A DNA stretch of 64,000 bases, taken from the NCBI RefSeq assembly GCF_905332535.1, contig NZ_CAJOCF010000004.1, forward strand, positions 1-64,000, in the 5' to 3' direction. This document shows positions 36,860-46,974 of the stretch, in pieces; the stretch's first letter is position 1, and each line of letters begins with the position of its first letter. The DNA comes from Latilactobacillus fragifolii. Lineage in GTDB: Bacteria; Bacillota; Bacilli; Lactobacillales; Lactobacillaceae. The notes below the pieces were generated by a model that was not told where the DNA came from, made no database searches, and saw only the letters and a program-made list of their open reading frames with translations. The position numbers were made by a program, and so were the translations under genes.

Positions 36860-38884
36860 TTAGTTTGTCACATGGTCATCCGATAGAATCTCTTGCCCAT
36901 TTCTTAGAATCCGGTAACGGCCTGCTTGGTCCGCTTTAATCGTAAATGGCAATTCAACAGTTGTAGTCGCTGTAATCGTCATTTCTTTATAAACATTCAT
37001 TATTGAATGGGTACTATCTTCTAAATAAATCGTAATTTTATTCGTCGTCGCCGTTGCGGCGCTACTTGCACTAGCGCTAGTGCTACTGCTGCTACCCGAT
37101 TCACTCGCGCTACTTGCACTACTTTGTGAAGTTGCCAAGGAATCGTCAAACGGAATCGTCACCGACTTCGTAAAGTTCTTCGTAGCAGGGGCTTTTTTAC
37201 CCTTAGAAAGCACCACGTTAATATTGGCCCCTTCTTGGATCGATGCACCACTACCAGGTGATTGGCTAATGACCAAACCTTCATCAATCGTATTTGAGTA
37301 GTCCTCTGAAAAAGTGGCCGTCAAACCAACATCATCAACATAATCTTGAACAGCCTGTTTCGTGTAATTGCTCAAGTTACGTAACGTAATGCTTGGCTTG
37401 CCGCTGCTAACAGTTAAGGTAATCGTTGTCTTGCTTGGCACCACTTTTTCACCTGCGGCAATGCTTTGGTCTAAAATCAAGCCCGAAGCTGTACTGCGCG
37501 AACTTTGATACTTACGTACAACTGTCAAGCCTTTTTGTCGCAATAGCGTGCTGACATCTGTAAATGGTTTGTCTGTATAATCTTCAATCTTATATTTTTT
37601 GCGGCCCGTACTAATCGTTAAATCAACTGTGCTGCCCGTTTTAACATGCATTCCTTTACCGGGCGTCGATAAAATTACATGCCCTTTGCTGTACTTATTA
37701 CTAGTCGTCTTTTGAATCTTACCAACTTTTAATTTATCTGCAGTTAGTGCTGCCGTCGCGTTTTCTTGGGTCATGTCTGTGACATCTGGAACAGTGACTT
37801 CACTACCTTGCATTGCATACGCAGCAAAAACACCAAGCGCCACTAGCAATACTACACCAATTCCCACAAACCACCATTTTCGCTTTGATTTTTTCCGTGG
37901 ATGCTTGGCTTTGGAATCAGTTGCGGGCTGCTCTTTAGTCACCGGCTTAGCTTCTGGCGCATTACTTTGCCGCGTAATGCCTTCTGGATCAAGTGCTGGG
38001 ATAACTTTCGTTTCGCCCATATCGCCTTGTGATGGTACGAATTTAGGTTCATGCGCCCGCGTCGCCGACAATGAGGTCTGCAAATCAGTTGCCATTTGCC
38101 CAACATCACTGTAGCGTTCATCTGGATCTTTAGCGGTTGCTCTTAACACAACGTTCTCCAAAGCTTGTGGAATCCGCGGATCGTAATCGCGAACCGGTGG
38201 CACAGCATCTTGAAAATGTTTAATCGCGATTGAAACCGCCGACTCACCTTCAAATGGCACCATGCCAGTTAACATTTCATATAAAATAATCCCGAGTGAA
38301 TAGATATCGGAACGCTTCGTTGCCATTGAACCCCGTGCTTGCTCTGGCGATAAATAATGAACTGAGCCGAGTAGTGTATTCGTCTGCGTCATCGCGGTTT
38401 CGCTGAGCGCAATCGCAATCCCAAAATCACTAATCTTCACATTACCTGCTTCATCGACCAAAATATTCTGGGGTTTCAAATCACGATGAATAATATTATG
38501 TGCATGGGCATTTTCGACTGCTGATAAAATCTGCGTCATAATGTCGACGACGCGCTGATAGGGGATCGGGAAGTGTTCAACGATGTATTTCTTTAAATCT
38601 GTTCCCTTCACATACTCCATCACGATGTATTGCATACCGTTTTCTTCACCAACGTCGTAGATACTGACGATGTTGGGGTGGTTTAATTCGGTCGTGGCAA
38701 GCGCTTCTCGCTTAAAACGACGGACCGTATTCGGATCATTCCGCAAATCAAGCCGAAGTACTTTGACCGCTACTTGGCGATCCAAAATCAGATCTTGGGC
38801 CAAATAAACATTGGCCATCCCACCTTCACCGATTGGCCGGATAATCCGATAGCGGCCGTTGACCGCATAACCTGTTTCCATCAT
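36860..38884 (-). CDS. pknB: PASTA-domain Ser/Thr protein kinase
   Basis: A 674-residue membrane kinase (PrkC/Stk type). The cytoplasmic kinase domain (about 10-270) has the glycine loop IGEGGMANVYLA, Lys 41, HRDLKPQN at 133-140, and DFG at 153. A basic linker leads to one membrane segment (about 337-358). Three PASTA repeats follow outside (about 363-427, 430-494 and 498-563), then a Ser/Ala-rich stretch (about 585-615) and a final beta-rich domain. It senses cell-wall muropeptides or lipid II in relatives. Its ATG overlaps the prpC stop (ATGA). Confidence 0.96.
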   Translation of the reverse strand: MMETGYAVNGRYRIIRPIGEGGMANVYLAQDLILDRQVAVKVLRLDLRNDPNTVRRFKREALATTELNHPNIVSIYDVGEENGMQYIVMEYVKGTDLKKYIVEHFPIPYQRVVDIMTQILSAVENAHAHNIIHRDLKPQNILVDEAGNVKISDFGIAIALSETAMTQTNTLLGSVHYLSPEQARGSMATKRSDIYSLGIILYEMLTGMVPFEGESAVSIAIKHFQDAVPPVRDYDPRIPQALENVVLRATAKDPDERYSDVGQMATDLQTSLSATRAHEPKFVPSQGDMGETKVIPALDPEGITRQSNAPEAKPVTKEQPATDSKAKHPRKKSKRKWWFVGIGVVLLVALGVFAAYAMQGSEVTVPDVTDMTQENATAALTADKLKVGKIQKTTSNKYSKGHVILSTPGKGMHVKTGSTVDLTISTGRKKYKIEDYTDKPFTDVSTLLRQKGLTVVRKYQSSRSTASGLILDQSIAAGEKVVPSKTTITLTVSSGKPSITLRNLSNYTKQAVQDYVDDVGLTATFSEDYSNTIDEGLVISQSPGSGASIQEGANINVVLSKGKKAPATKNFTKSVTIPFDDSLATSQSSASSASESGSSSSTSASASSAATATTNKITIYLEDSTHSIMNVYKEMTITATTTVELPFTIKADQAGRYRILRNGQEILSDDHVTN

Positions 38885-39627
38885 CGCGCACCCTCCTCAT
38901 CGGTTTGATGTAAGATTAACGCCGTAATATTATCCAAGCCACCGGCATCGTTTGCTTGTTGAATTAATGCGGCACATTTTTCTTCTAGCGATGTCGGGGC
39001 GATTAGCGTGGCCTTAATTTGTTCATCATCAACCATATTGGTTAGCCCATCTGTACATAATAATAGATAATCATCTGGTTCAAATTCATAAATGGTCACA
39101 TCGGCATCCACATCTTGAGAAACCCCTAATGTACGGGTAATGATGTTTTTTTGCGGGTGATGTTTTGCCGCTTCTTCAGTTAATTCACCTTGTTTCACCA
39201 ATTCGTTCACTAATGAATGGTCCTCCGTTAATTGACGGAGTTCGTTATTCCGGAAGCGATACACCCGGCTATCACCGATATTTGCAACTAAGTAATTGGC
39301 ACCTGAAATCAATACTGCAACGAGGGTGGTCCCCATCCCAAACAGATCGTCATATTGATTCGCCTTCGCTAAAATATGTTTGTTTTCTTTTTGCAATTCG
39401 AAAATTAACCATTTAACCATGGCTTCAATGTCGGTATCATCGGTTTGTTCGAACTCGTATCCAATATGGGAAACCGCCATTTCTGAAGCAACATCACCGC
39501 CTAAATGACCGCCCATCCCATCAGCAACAATCGCAAACTGCGCACCGTTTTTATTGGTATAAAAGCCGACATAGTCCTGATTATTTTGGCGTTGTTGACC
39601 GACATCGGTTTGAAAAGCAACTTCCAT
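38881..39627 (-). CDS. prpC: PP2C-type Ser/Thr phosphatase
   Basis: A 248-residue PPM phosphatase (Stp/PrpC) that reverses the action of the neighbouring kinase. Metal-binding motifs are NQDYVGFY, FAIVADGMGGHLGGDVAS, LLLCTDGLTNMV and GGLDNITAL. It overlaps pknB by 4 bases, the classic kinase/phosphatase pair. The ATG at 39627 follows AGGTG. Confidence 0.95.
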   Translation of the reverse strand: MEVAFQTDVGQQRQNNQDYVGFYTNKNGAQFAIVADGMGGHLGGDVASEMAVSHIGYEFEQTDDTDIEAMVKWLIFELQKENKHILAKANQYDDLFGMGTTLVAVLISGANYLVANIGDSRVYRFRNNELRQLTEDHSLVNELVKQGELTEEAAKHHPQKNIITRTLGVSQDVDADVTIYEFEPDDYLLLCTDGLTNMVDDEQIKATLIAPTSLEEKCAALIQQANDAGGLDNITALILHQTDEEGAR

Positions 39628-39651
39628 AAGAATTCACCTCAATTAATAAAT

Positions 39652-40995
39652 TTAAGCCCGTCGTGTTAAACAAGCGATGAAAAAGCCGTCTGTTTGATAA
39701 TCATCGGGGTAGATTTGGACAAACGGGGTCGCTTGATTGGCTGGTAATGGTTTATCGAGTGCGACTGGTATGATTTCAAATTCTGGATGATTAGCCACAA
39801 ACGTTGCAACGACTTGCTGATTTTCTTCTGGAACAATCGTACAGGTACTATACGTTAATTGACCGCCCACTTTTAAGGTTGGGGCAACGGCATCTAAAAT
39901 CGCTAATTGAATTTTTTGCAAGTTCAATAAGTCAGCCGCTTGCCGAGCATATTTAATTTCTGGCTTACGCCGCATTAGACCTAAGCCAGAGCATGGTGCG
40001 TCAACTAAAATCTTATCAAATGTTTCAGGAACGAATTGTTCGCTGACTTTACGGGCATCAAGCGCCCGGGCTTCAATGACGTCTTCAACATGCAAGCGTT
40101 TTGCATTTTGTTCAATCAAACGAACTTTATGCTCATGAATGTCTAAGGCCGTTATTTTCCCCCCTTGACTGGCATCCAAATAGGTCGCCATATGCGTTGT
40201 TTTGCCACCAGGGGCGGCACAAGCATCCAAGACCCGATCGCTTGGTTGTAATTGCAGACTGGGCGCAACTAACATCGAACTTTCGTCTTGAACGGTGTAA
40301 GCTCCTTGTTCGAATAAATCGCCACTAGCTAAGTGGCCGCCTTGAGCAACTAATCCCGCTGCGGCAATTGCACTGGGCTCAATGGTGAAGCCGGCCGCTT
40401 GCAAATCTGCTAAGATTGCCGCCACTGAATTGATGCGCGTATTCACCCGAATGGCTGCGTTGGCAGGTTGGTTAATCGTTGCCAATAGGTGCTCCAATTT
40501 TGATTGACCTAATTCTTGATAGCACTTTGCTACTAACCACTGCGGTATACTGTAGGTCACACTTAACCGTTCAATCGGATCGGCAATTGCCTCTAAATCA
40601 GGTAACCCGGTCCGTTGTTGGTTCCGTAAAATCGCCGTTACTAATTTAGCCGTTCCAGCATGGCCCATCTGTTTGGCGATCTCAGTTGCTTCATAAAAAA
40701 TCGCATGTTCAGGGACGCGATCCAAATAAACCTGTTGAAAAACTGCTGTCCGTAAAACTTGGCGTACCCACGTCGCCAATTTAGCTGGTTTTTGAATAAA
40801 GGGTGCTAGATAATAATCAAGCGTCATTTCGTGTTGAATGACACCATACACGAGCTGCGTTAAAAAGCTAGCGTCTTGGGAATTCAGATGGTTTTGTTTA
40901 ATCACTTGGTCGAGGGCTAGGTTTGAATAACTATTTTGTTTAGCCACCGCCGTTAAAATTTCAACAGCTAAGTAGCGCGGGGTCTTTTTAGGCAT
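39652..40995 (-). CDS. rsmB: 16S rRNA (cytosine-967-C5)-methyltransferase
   Basis: A 447-residue enzyme with an N-terminal NusB-like RNA-binding domain (AVEILTAVAKQNSYSNLAL, TQLVYGVIQHEMTLDYYL) and a C-terminal SAM methyltransferase. The SAM site is VLDACAAPGGKTTHMA. The two catalytic cysteines lie in LVDAPCSGLGLMRRKPE and TYSTCTIVPEENQ. Its ATG (40995) lies 8 bases inside the end of fmt, so the two are coupled. Confidence 0.95.
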   Translation of the reverse strand: MPKKTPRYLAVEILTAVAKQNSYSNLALDQVIKQNHLNSQDASFLTQLVYGVIQHEMTLDYYLAPFIQKPAKLATWVRQVLRTAVFQQVYLDRVPEHAIFYEATEIAKQMGHAGTAKLVTAILRNQQRTGLPDLEAIADPIERLSVTYSIPQWLVAKCYQELGQSKLEHLLATINQPANAAIRVNTRINSVAAILADLQAAGFTIEPSAIAAAGLVAQGGHLASGDLFEQGAYTVQDESSMLVAPSLQLQPSDRVLDACAAPGGKTTHMATYLDASQGGKITALDIHEHKVRLIEQNAKRLHVEDVIEARALDARKVSEQFVPETFDKILVDAPCSGLGLMRRKPEIKYARQAADLLNLQKIQLAILDAVAPTLKVGGQLTYSTCTIVPEENQQVVATFVANHPEFEIIPVALDKPLPANQATPFVQIYPDDYQTDGFFIACLTRRA

Positions 40996-41941
40996 CCTGC
41001 ACCACCACTTGTTGTCCGACTGTGAGTTGTTTGCCAACCCCGTTTAGGAAAGATTGAACCGGCATTTTGGCCTTACCAGCTGGTTGAATCTCGGTAATTT
41101 TCAAAACAGTTCCGTTACCGGCTGCTAATTCGAAATCCTTTTTGTTAATCGCGACGATAACGCCAGCAGGTTGATTGGTTGTTGTTTCAGCAACGGTTGC
41201 TTGCCATAATTTCGTCCGCTGACCATTAATTGGTAACCAAGCGCCTGGTTGCGGGCGCAATGCACGAATCTGGTTGACCAGTTGGATTGCCGGTTGATTG
41301 ATATCTAATCGTTCCTGCTCCTTAGTAATGTTATAAGCAAACGTTACTTGCGCTTCATCTTGGGGGATTCGTGGGGCGGTTTGATTGATAATCCTTGGTA
41401 AGGTCTTCAGTAATAAATCACGACCAACATAACTTAATTTATCAAATAAACTGCCCGTATCGTCTGAAGCTTCGATGGGAATGCGAGCTTGTTCAATCAT
41501 ATCCCCAGCATCCATTTTTTTAGCCATATGCATGATAGTAATCCCAATTTCTGAATCGCCATTTAACACAGCATATTGAATTGGGGCCCCCCCACGATAT
41601 TTGGGCAATAATGAACCATGCACATTGATTGCCGCAATCTTAGCAGCTTCTAATAACTTCGTTGGCAAGAATTGACCATAAGCCGCCGTCACAATTAAAT
41701 CCGGTTGCAAGGCAATTAAATCAGCTAATGCTTGACTGCCACTAAGTTTTTCAGGTTGAAAAACGGGTAAGTTCAGCTGAACAGCCGCTTTTTTAACCGG
41801 CGTTTGTTGCAAGACTTGTTTGCGACCAACTTTACGATCTGGTTGGGTCACAACGGCTAACACTTGATAGTCGTGTGCCACAAGTCCTTCTAAAATTGGT
41901 ACTGAAAATTGGGGAGTCCCCATAAATACGATAGATGTCAT
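40988..41941 (-). CDS. fmt: Methionyl-tRNA formyltransferase
   Basis: A 317-residue enzyme that formylates initiator Met-tRNA with 10-formyl-tetrahydrofolate. It begins with VFMGTPQFSVPILEGL. The catalytic region AINVHGSLLPKYRGGAPIQ contains the family N-x-H, and the later ITIMHMAKKMDAGDM is present. The C-terminal domain binds tRNA. It lies between priA and rsmB, the common Firmicutes order. Confidence 0.96.
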   Translation of the reverse strand: MTSIVFMGTPQFSVPILEGLVAHDYQVLAVVTQPDRKVGRKQVLQQTPVKKAAVQLNLPVFQPEKLSGSQALADLIALQPDLIVTAAYGQFLPTKLLEAAKIAAINVHGSLLPKYRGGAPIQYAVLNGDSEIGITIMHMAKKMDAGDMIEQARIPIEASDDTGSLFDKLSYVGRDLLLKTLPRIINQTAPRIPQDEAQVTFAYNITKEQERLDINQPAIQLVNQIRALRPQPGAWLPINGQRTKLWQATVAETTTNQPAGVIVAINKKDFELAAGNGTVLKITEIQPAGKAKMPVQSFLNGVGKQLTVGQQVVVQDA

Positions 41942-41959
41942 TAATCAATCACGCTCACT

Positions 41960-44374
41960 TTAAGTAAATTGTAGGGGTTCATTGTCCAAACCAATCTTGA
42001 ACCCATGACGGGTATCAATTTGGGTGGTTTCGAGAATTTCGGCGAGTTTTGCCTGAAGTTGTGGTTCCTGTTTATATTTAATCACAATTTGGTAGAAATA
42101 ACGATTGTTAATCCGCGCAATCGACTTCGGTGTCGGGCCAAGCACAATCGCTTGGTCGGATAATACCGGTCGTAATTGACGGGCAATTTGGAAACTCTTC
42201 TTGGCTGCCAGGGCTTCTTCTGGGTGGCTGATCGTTAATTGCACCGTAAAATAATACGGTGGGTAGCCACCACGATGCCGAACAGCCATCTCATATTGAT
42301 AGAAACCTTCATAATCATGTTGCTTAGCAAATTGGATAGCGTAATTTTCCGGATTAAAAGACTGAACAATAACCGCGCCGGTTTTATCAGCACGGCCAGC
42401 ACGGCCACTAACTTGCGTCAATAATTGGAATGTGCGCTCACTTGCGCGGAAATCCGGTAAGCCCAAGGCAGTGTCGGCATTGATCACCCCAACTAACGTT
42501 ACATCGGGAAAATCGAGCCCTTTCGCAATCATTTGGGTGCCCAATAAAATATCGGCCTCGTGGTCCCCAAAGCGTTTAAGTAATTTAGCGTGTGCCCCTT
42601 TTTTCCGCGTTGTATCGACATCCATTCGTAAAATGCGCGCCGTTGGGATTAGTTCTTGGAGTTCTGCCTCGACTTTTTGCGTTCCCGTTCCGAAATAGCG
42701 AATTTGACGACTCTGACAGTTTGGACATGTCCGTGGAATGGCTTCTTCATGGCCACAGTAATGACACTTCATCGAGTGCGTATCCATGTGCAACGTTAGC
42801 GATATATCACAGTTTGGACACTGCAAGACAAAGCCACAATCACGACACATGATAAATGATGAAAACCCTCGGCGGTTCAATAGCAGGACACTCTGTTCCC
42901 CTTTTTGCAGCCGATCTTTCAACGCATCTAATAACGCCGGTGAAAAATTACTGCTGGCCTGTTGCTTCATCGCTGCCCGCATATCGACTAGTTCAACAGC
43001 AGGTAAGGGCTGTTGATTAATCCGTTGGGTAAGGCGCAAAAGCTGATAAACACCCTTTTGCGCACGCGCGCGCGATTCAAGGGATGGTGTCGCACTACCG
43101 AGAATAACTGGACAATGATGGTATTGACTCCGCCAGATTGCCACATCGCGCGCATGATAGCGCGGACTCTCATCTTGTTTATAGGATGCTTCATGTTCTT
43201 CATCCATGATAATCACGCCGATATTTTCCAAAGGGGCAAAAACAGCGGATCGTGCGCCAACCACAACGCTCGCTTCTTTGCGTTCGATCCGCCGCCACTC
43301 ATCGTATTTCTCACCTTCAGATAAGCCACTATGTAAAACGGCGACTTGCTCCCCAAAGCGGCCTTTAACCCGCTTGACCATTTGCGGCGTCAGCGCAATT
43401 TCGGGCACTAGCATCAAGGCTGTCTTGGCTTGTTGCAAGACGGCCTCAATTGTTTGTAAATAAACTTCTGTCTTACCGCTTCCCGTAATCCCTTCAACTA
43501 AAAAAACGCGGTCTGCTTGTTTTTGGGTGGCGGTGACAACTGCTTCTACTGCCTTTTTTTGTTCGTCAGTTAATGTCATTTTCTGTGTGGTTGTGACGGT
43601 TTTAGGATAAGGATTTCGGTAGGCTTCGACCTTAACTTGTCGTAACCAACCCTTATCAGCCCCCGTCTTAATATTCTCACGGGTAAAATTCGTCGTTGCC
43701 AAAACATCCTTTAATAAGGGATTTGACTGACCAATTAAGCTTTGTAAATAACTAATGAGTTGCTGTTGCTTTTGCGCTGATTTCCGTAGTCCTGTCCGTG
43801 CTTCTTCTAACTGTTCAAACGATAAGGCCGGTTCAATAGCCGTTAATTGTTTAACCCGTGCCCGATCGTCGACGTGATACACCACTTCGAGCTTGCCTTG
43901 GCGTTGCAGCTGCATTAATTGTTTCAGTTTATCGGGGGCTAGCGATTGATCAAACGTCAATTCGTCGTTGCCATTAAACAAACTTGCTTGTAACGCAGGC
44001 TCAATTTCATCAACTAGCTGAGCGGTTTTCGAATATTTAGCCCGCATCACACTTGGAAGCATCGTTTGTAAACACGTAATCTGAAAGGCATAGGTGCGCT
44101 CTGCCAGCCAACTCGATAATTGAAGTAATTCGGAATTCACCGCCGGCTGCAAATCAATAACGGCCGTAATCGGCTTTAATTGCCCCTCAAAGTTAGCTTG
44201 ATCTTGAATATTTAAAATAAAGCCTTGAATTAACCGATCACCTTTACCAAAAGGGACCGCCACACGCATCCCAGGTTGAATATGATCTAATAAAGTATCT
44301 GGTACTTGATAATCATATGGCCGATTAGTTTGCATCGTGGGCACATCGACAATCACTTTTGCGATTTGTGGCAT
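41960..44374 (-). CDS. priA: Primosomal replication restart helicase PriA
   Basis: An 804-residue helicase that reloads the replisome at stalled forks. A DNA-binding N domain is followed by Walker A GITGSGKTEVYLQ, the DEEH box IIMDEEHEASYKQDESPRY, two zinc-binding clusters (CRDCGFVLQCPNC and CHYCGHEEAIPRTCPNC), and helicase motif VI (LLTQVSGRAGRADK). The ATG at 44374 follows AGGAGG. It lies between coaBC and fmt. Confidence 0.97.
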   Translation of the reverse strand: MPQIAKVIVDVPTMQTNRPYDYQVPDTLLDHIQPGMRVAVPFGKGDRLIQGFILNIQDQANFEGQLKPITAVIDLQPAVNSELLQLSSWLAERTYAFQITCLQTMLPSVMRAKYSKTAQLVDEIEPALQASLFNGNDELTFDQSLAPDKLKQLMQLQRQGKLEVVYHVDDRARVKQLTAIEPALSFEQLEEARTGLRKSAQKQQQLISYLQSLIGQSNPLLKDVLATTNFTRENIKTGADKGWLRQVKVEAYRNPYPKTVTTTQKMTLTDEQKKAVEAVVTATQKQADRVFLVEGITGSGKTEVYLQTIEAVLQQAKTALMLVPEIALTPQMVKRVKGRFGEQVAVLHSGLSEGEKYDEWRRIERKEASVVVGARSAVFAPLENIGVIIMDEEHEASYKQDESPRYHARDVAIWRSQYHHCPVILGSATPSLESRARAQKGVYQLLRLTQRINQQPLPAVELVDMRAAMKQQASSNFSPALLDALKDRLQKGEQSVLLLNRRGFSSFIMCRDCGFVLQCPNCDISLTLHMDTHSMKCHYCGHEEAIPRTCPNCQSRQIRYFGTGTQKVEAELQELIPTARILRMDVDTTRKKGAHAKLLKRFGDHEADILLGTQMIAKGLDFPDVTLVGVINADTALGLPDFRASERTFQLLTQVSGRAGRADKTGAVIVQSFNPENYAIQFAKQHDYEGFYQYEMAVRHRGGYPPYYFTVQLTISHPEEALAAKKSFQIARQLRPVLSDQAIVLGPTPKSIARINNRYFYQIVIKYKQEPQLQAKLAEILETTQIDTRHGFKIGLDNEPLQFT

Positions 44375-44392
44375 CTGAATCCTCCTTTTTAG

Positions 44393-45595
44393 TTAAGCTA
44401 ACAAGTTAGCGACTCGTTCTAAAATTTGAGTAGCAATCACGCTTTTATCCGCCAACGCCAGCGTTTCTGGAGCTGCAGTTGGTCGTAAAAGGGTAACCGC
44501 ATTTTGATCGGCACCAAAACCACGATCGGCTTGGCTAACGTCATTAGCAACTAGCAAATCGACCTTTTTTGCGGTTAACTTGGTTTGTGCATTTTGTAAT
44601 AAATCGTCAGTCTCGGCTGCAAAGCCAATCAAGAATTGATGGGTCTTCTGTTGTCCAAGCATCGCCAAAATATCTGGCGTTCGGTTTAAAGTTAACTGCG
44701 TATCAGTTGGATGGGGCTTTTTTTTGATTTTATGGGTGACATATTGGGCCGGTTTAAAATCGGCAACCGCCGCAGCCATCACAACAATATCGGCCGTATC
44801 AAAGACGCTGCTGACGGCGCCTTGTAATTGCGCTGCTGTTTCAACGTAAATGATTTGGGCCAAGCCAGCTGGCACCGGCAATTCCGGACGGGTGCTAATG
44901 AGAATCACTTTGGCCCCCATCGTCACAGCTGCTTGGGCCACTGCATACCCCATTTTACCAGAAGAGCGGTTACCAATGTAGCGCACCGGGTCAATTGGTT
45001 CCTGCGTCCCACCAGCAGTTACCACAACTGTCTGACCGCTTAACGGTTTCGGTCCAAATTGTTGCGCGACTTGGGCCAAAATCGCGGTTGCTTCAGGAAA
45101 GCGCCCGACGCCGGTATACCCTTCCGCTAAAAAGCCACTATCCGGTTCCATGACAGTATAACCATCCGCTTTAAGTTGGGTTATATTCCGTTGGGTCGCT
45201 GGATTAAACCACATGTGTTCATTCATGGCTGGCACGATCAATTTAGGCGCGGTGGTTGCTAATAAGGCCGTTGAGACAAAGTCATCAGCAATCCCGTTAG
45301 CAAGTTTTCCGATTAGATTAGCAGTCGCTGGCGCAATTACCGCTAGATTCGACCAATCCGCTAAATGAATATGCGCAACACGCTCTGGTTGGTCCTGATT
45401 GAACAAATCCGTTAACACCGGTTTGCGCGTTAATGTGGCAAAGGTCAGCGGCGTGACAAATTCAGTCGCCGCTTGGGTCATTGCAACTTGGACCTCAGCA
45501 CCAGCTTTGATTAAACCACGCACCAAATTAGCCACTTTGTAGACCGCAATCCCCCCTGTTACATAAACTGCAATCCGTTTATTCGTTAAATCCAT
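44393..45595 (-). CDS. coaBC: Bifunctional phosphopantothenoylcysteine decarboxylase/synthase
   Basis: A 400-residue coenzyme A enzyme. The N-terminal CoaC flavin domain shows VTGGIAVYKVANLVRGL, IAPATANLIGKLANGIADD and PAMNEHMW. The C-terminal CoaB synthetase domain shows VVVTAGGTQEPIDPVRYIGNRSSGKMG and MAAAVADFKP. It makes 4'-phosphopantetheine in two steps. The ATG at 45595 is chosen because the alternative TTG abuts the AGGAGGG site. It follows rpoZ after a hairpin. Confidence 0.96.
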   Translation of the reverse strand: MDLTNKRIAVYVTGGIAVYKVANLVRGLIKAGAEVQVAMTQAATEFVTPLTFATLTRKPVLTDLFNQDQPERVAHIHLADWSNLAVIAPATANLIGKLANGIADDFVSTALLATTAPKLIVPAMNEHMWFNPATQRNITQLKADGYTVMEPDSGFLAEGYTGVGRFPEATAILAQVAQQFGPKPLSGQTVVVTAGGTQEPIDPVRYIGNRSSGKMGYAVAQAAVTMGAKVILISTRPELPVPAGLAQIIYVETAAQLQGAVSSVFDTADIVVMAAAVADFKPAQYVTHKIKKKPHPTDTQLTLNRTPDILAMLGQQKTHQFLIGFAAETDDLLQNAQTKLTAKKVDLLVANDVSQADRGFGADQNAVTLLRPTAAPETLALADKSVIATQILERVANLLA

Positions 45596-45613
45596 TTTCA
45601 ACCCTCCTAAAAC

Positions 45614-45670
45614 TAAAAAAACTGCACTTTAATTTAAACATCCATCGATGAATAAACTAAACATGCAGGT
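45614..45670 (-). terminator. Terminator-like hairpin between rpoZ and coaBC
   Basis: CTGCA/TGCAG encloses a further imperfect stem (with ATCGAT at the tip), followed on the minus strand by seven T. It may attenuate transcription from gmk-rpoZ into coaBC-priA. Confidence 0.5.
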
Positions 45671-45683
45671 TCTTTAATTATTC

Positions 45684-45941
45684 TTATTCGCCGTCTTGTT
45701 GGGCGAGCTTATCCATTTTTTCAGCATCTTTTTCAAGCATCAATGAATCAGGATCAATAATGACATTGCCAGCAGCAATTTCTTCCATTGCCATCCCAAC
45801 CGTTTTAGGTGATTTATATTCAGATAACATCTTAATATCACCGGCTTCGATTTCATGGGCCCGTTTGCTAGCTAAAACAGCCAATGAGTAACGTGAGTTC
45901 ACGTTTTCTAGTAACTTATCAATTGAAGGATATACAATCAT
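45684..45941 (-). CDS. rpoZ: RNA polymerase omega subunit
   Basis: An 85-residue omega subunit beginning [20 protein letters not shown], with the family core [15 protein letters not shown] and the [15 protein letters not shown] segment. It helps RNA polymerase assembly. It lies 4 bases after gmk, a conserved pairing. Confidence 0.95.
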   Translation of the reverse strand: MIVYPSIDKLLENVNSRYSLAVLASKRAHEIEAGDIKMLSEYKSPKTVGMAMEEIAAGNVIIDPDSLMLEKDAEKMDKLAQQDGE

Positions 45942-45945
45942 ATTA

Positions 45946-46557
45946 TTATTCCCCTATCATTTTCTTGTATTGGTCGATCACACGTGGTACGCGTAAATGT
46001 TCACTTTCGATAATCTTTTCAATTCGTTGAACCGCATTTGGAATTTCGTCGTTGACGACAGCATAATCGTAATTTTCCATCATCTTGATTTCATCGGCTG
46101 CTTTTTGCATCCGCTTGTCAATCGTGGCTTGATCGTCCGTCCCGCGTCTTTGAATTCGATTCCGCAATTCTAACAAATCGGGTGGTGTCAAGAAGATGAA
46201 GACACCATCGGGGCACTTCTCGCGCACTTGCATTGCGCCTTGAACTTCAATCTCTAATAAGACATCGCGCCCTGAGTCGAGTGTTTGATTCACGTACTTC
46301 ATCGGTGTGCCGTAATAGTTATCCACGTACTGCGCATATTCTAGCATACCATCATTTGCAATTTCTTGCTCGAATTCTTCTTTGCTCACAAAATAATAGT
46401 CGACGCCATCTTGCTCGCCGGGTCTTGGCTTTCTCGTCGTCATCGAAACTGAATAATGAAAATCACGAAATTCATCTTCTAACATTGCTTGACGGACAGT
46501 TCCTTTACCGACCCCTGATGGACCTGATAAAACGATCAACATTCCTCGATTAGACAT
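45946..46557 (-). CDS. gmk: Guanylate kinase
   Basis: A 203-residue enzyme that converts GMP to GDP with ATP. The P-loop is [14 protein letters not shown]. The GMP-binding region is [23 protein letters not shown], and [12 protein letters not shown] and [14 protein letters not shown] follow. It is the first gene of a long co-directional run gmk-rpoZ-coaBC-priA-fmt-rsmB-prpC-pknB-rsgA-rpe-thiN. Confidence 0.97.
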   Translation of the reverse strand: MSNRGMLIVLSGPSGVGKGTVRQAMLEDEFRDFHYSVSMTTRKPRPGEQDGVDYYFVSKEEFEQEIANDGMLEYAQYVDNYYGTPMKYVNQTLDSGRDVLLEIEVQGAMQVREKCPDGVFIFLTPPDLLELRNRIQRRGTDDQATIDKRMQKAADEIKMMENYDYAVVNDEIPNAVQRIEKIIESEHLRVPRVIDQYKKMIGE

Positions 46558-46628
46558 CTACGTAATTCCCTCTTCTTTTATAAAATAGTTAAAGTCTATT
46601 TTGCACTATTTGGCGGGAAATTTCAAGT

Positions 46629-46853
46629 CTACTTTGTTTCCATCTCATTTAAAATTAACCTTAAGGAGACAAGTTCGTCGTTTGATAGCGTAACTCCCTT
46701 GCCCATTTTAGCATGATCAGGTGCCCAATCCCGTAAATCAAATTTAGGCGCCCGTTGATTCCATGAAATCAGATTCAATTCTTTGCGCCATCCTGCCGCA
46801 TTTTCGCTGATAACACCAATTTCAGCCATAATTTCATATTCGATTTTGCCCAT
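46629..46853 (-). CDS. YdbC-family PC4-like single-strand DNA-binding protein
   Basis: A 74-residue protein resembling Lactococcus YdbC, a bacterial PC4-type ssDNA-binding protein: KIEYEIMAEIGVISENAAGW, KELNLISWNQRAPKFDLRDW, KMGKGVTLSNDEL. Such proteins bind single-stranded DNA or RNA; the cellular role is not known. The ATG at 46853 follows AAAGGGTG. It is transcribed away from the SOS-boxed gene on its right, sharing a 121-base promoter region. Confidence 0.8.
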   Translation of the reverse strand: MGKIEYEIMAEIGVISENAAGWRKELNLISWNQRAPKFDLRDWAPDHAKMGKGVTLSNDELVSLRLILNEMETK

Positions 46854-46912
46854 TAAATCACCCTTTCTATCGCCTCATTTTATTATACACGAAATAAATC
46901 AAAAAATGCCGC

Positions 46913-46961
46913 TTGCAATTCTGAACATTTGTTCGTATAATAAAAACACAAACAAGTGTTC
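46913..46961 (+). promoter_or_regulatory. Promoter with LexA-type SOS boxes
   Basis: TTGCAA (46913-46918) and TATAAT (46936-46941) are 17 bp apart. The spacer holds GAACATTTGTTC (46923-46934), a perfect GAAC-N4-GTTC box. A second box with one mismatch, AAACAAGTGTTC (46950-46961), covers the start of the transcript. This is the arrangement of a LexA-repressed promoter. Confidence 0.85.
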
Positions 46962-46974
46962 GGAGGATAACATC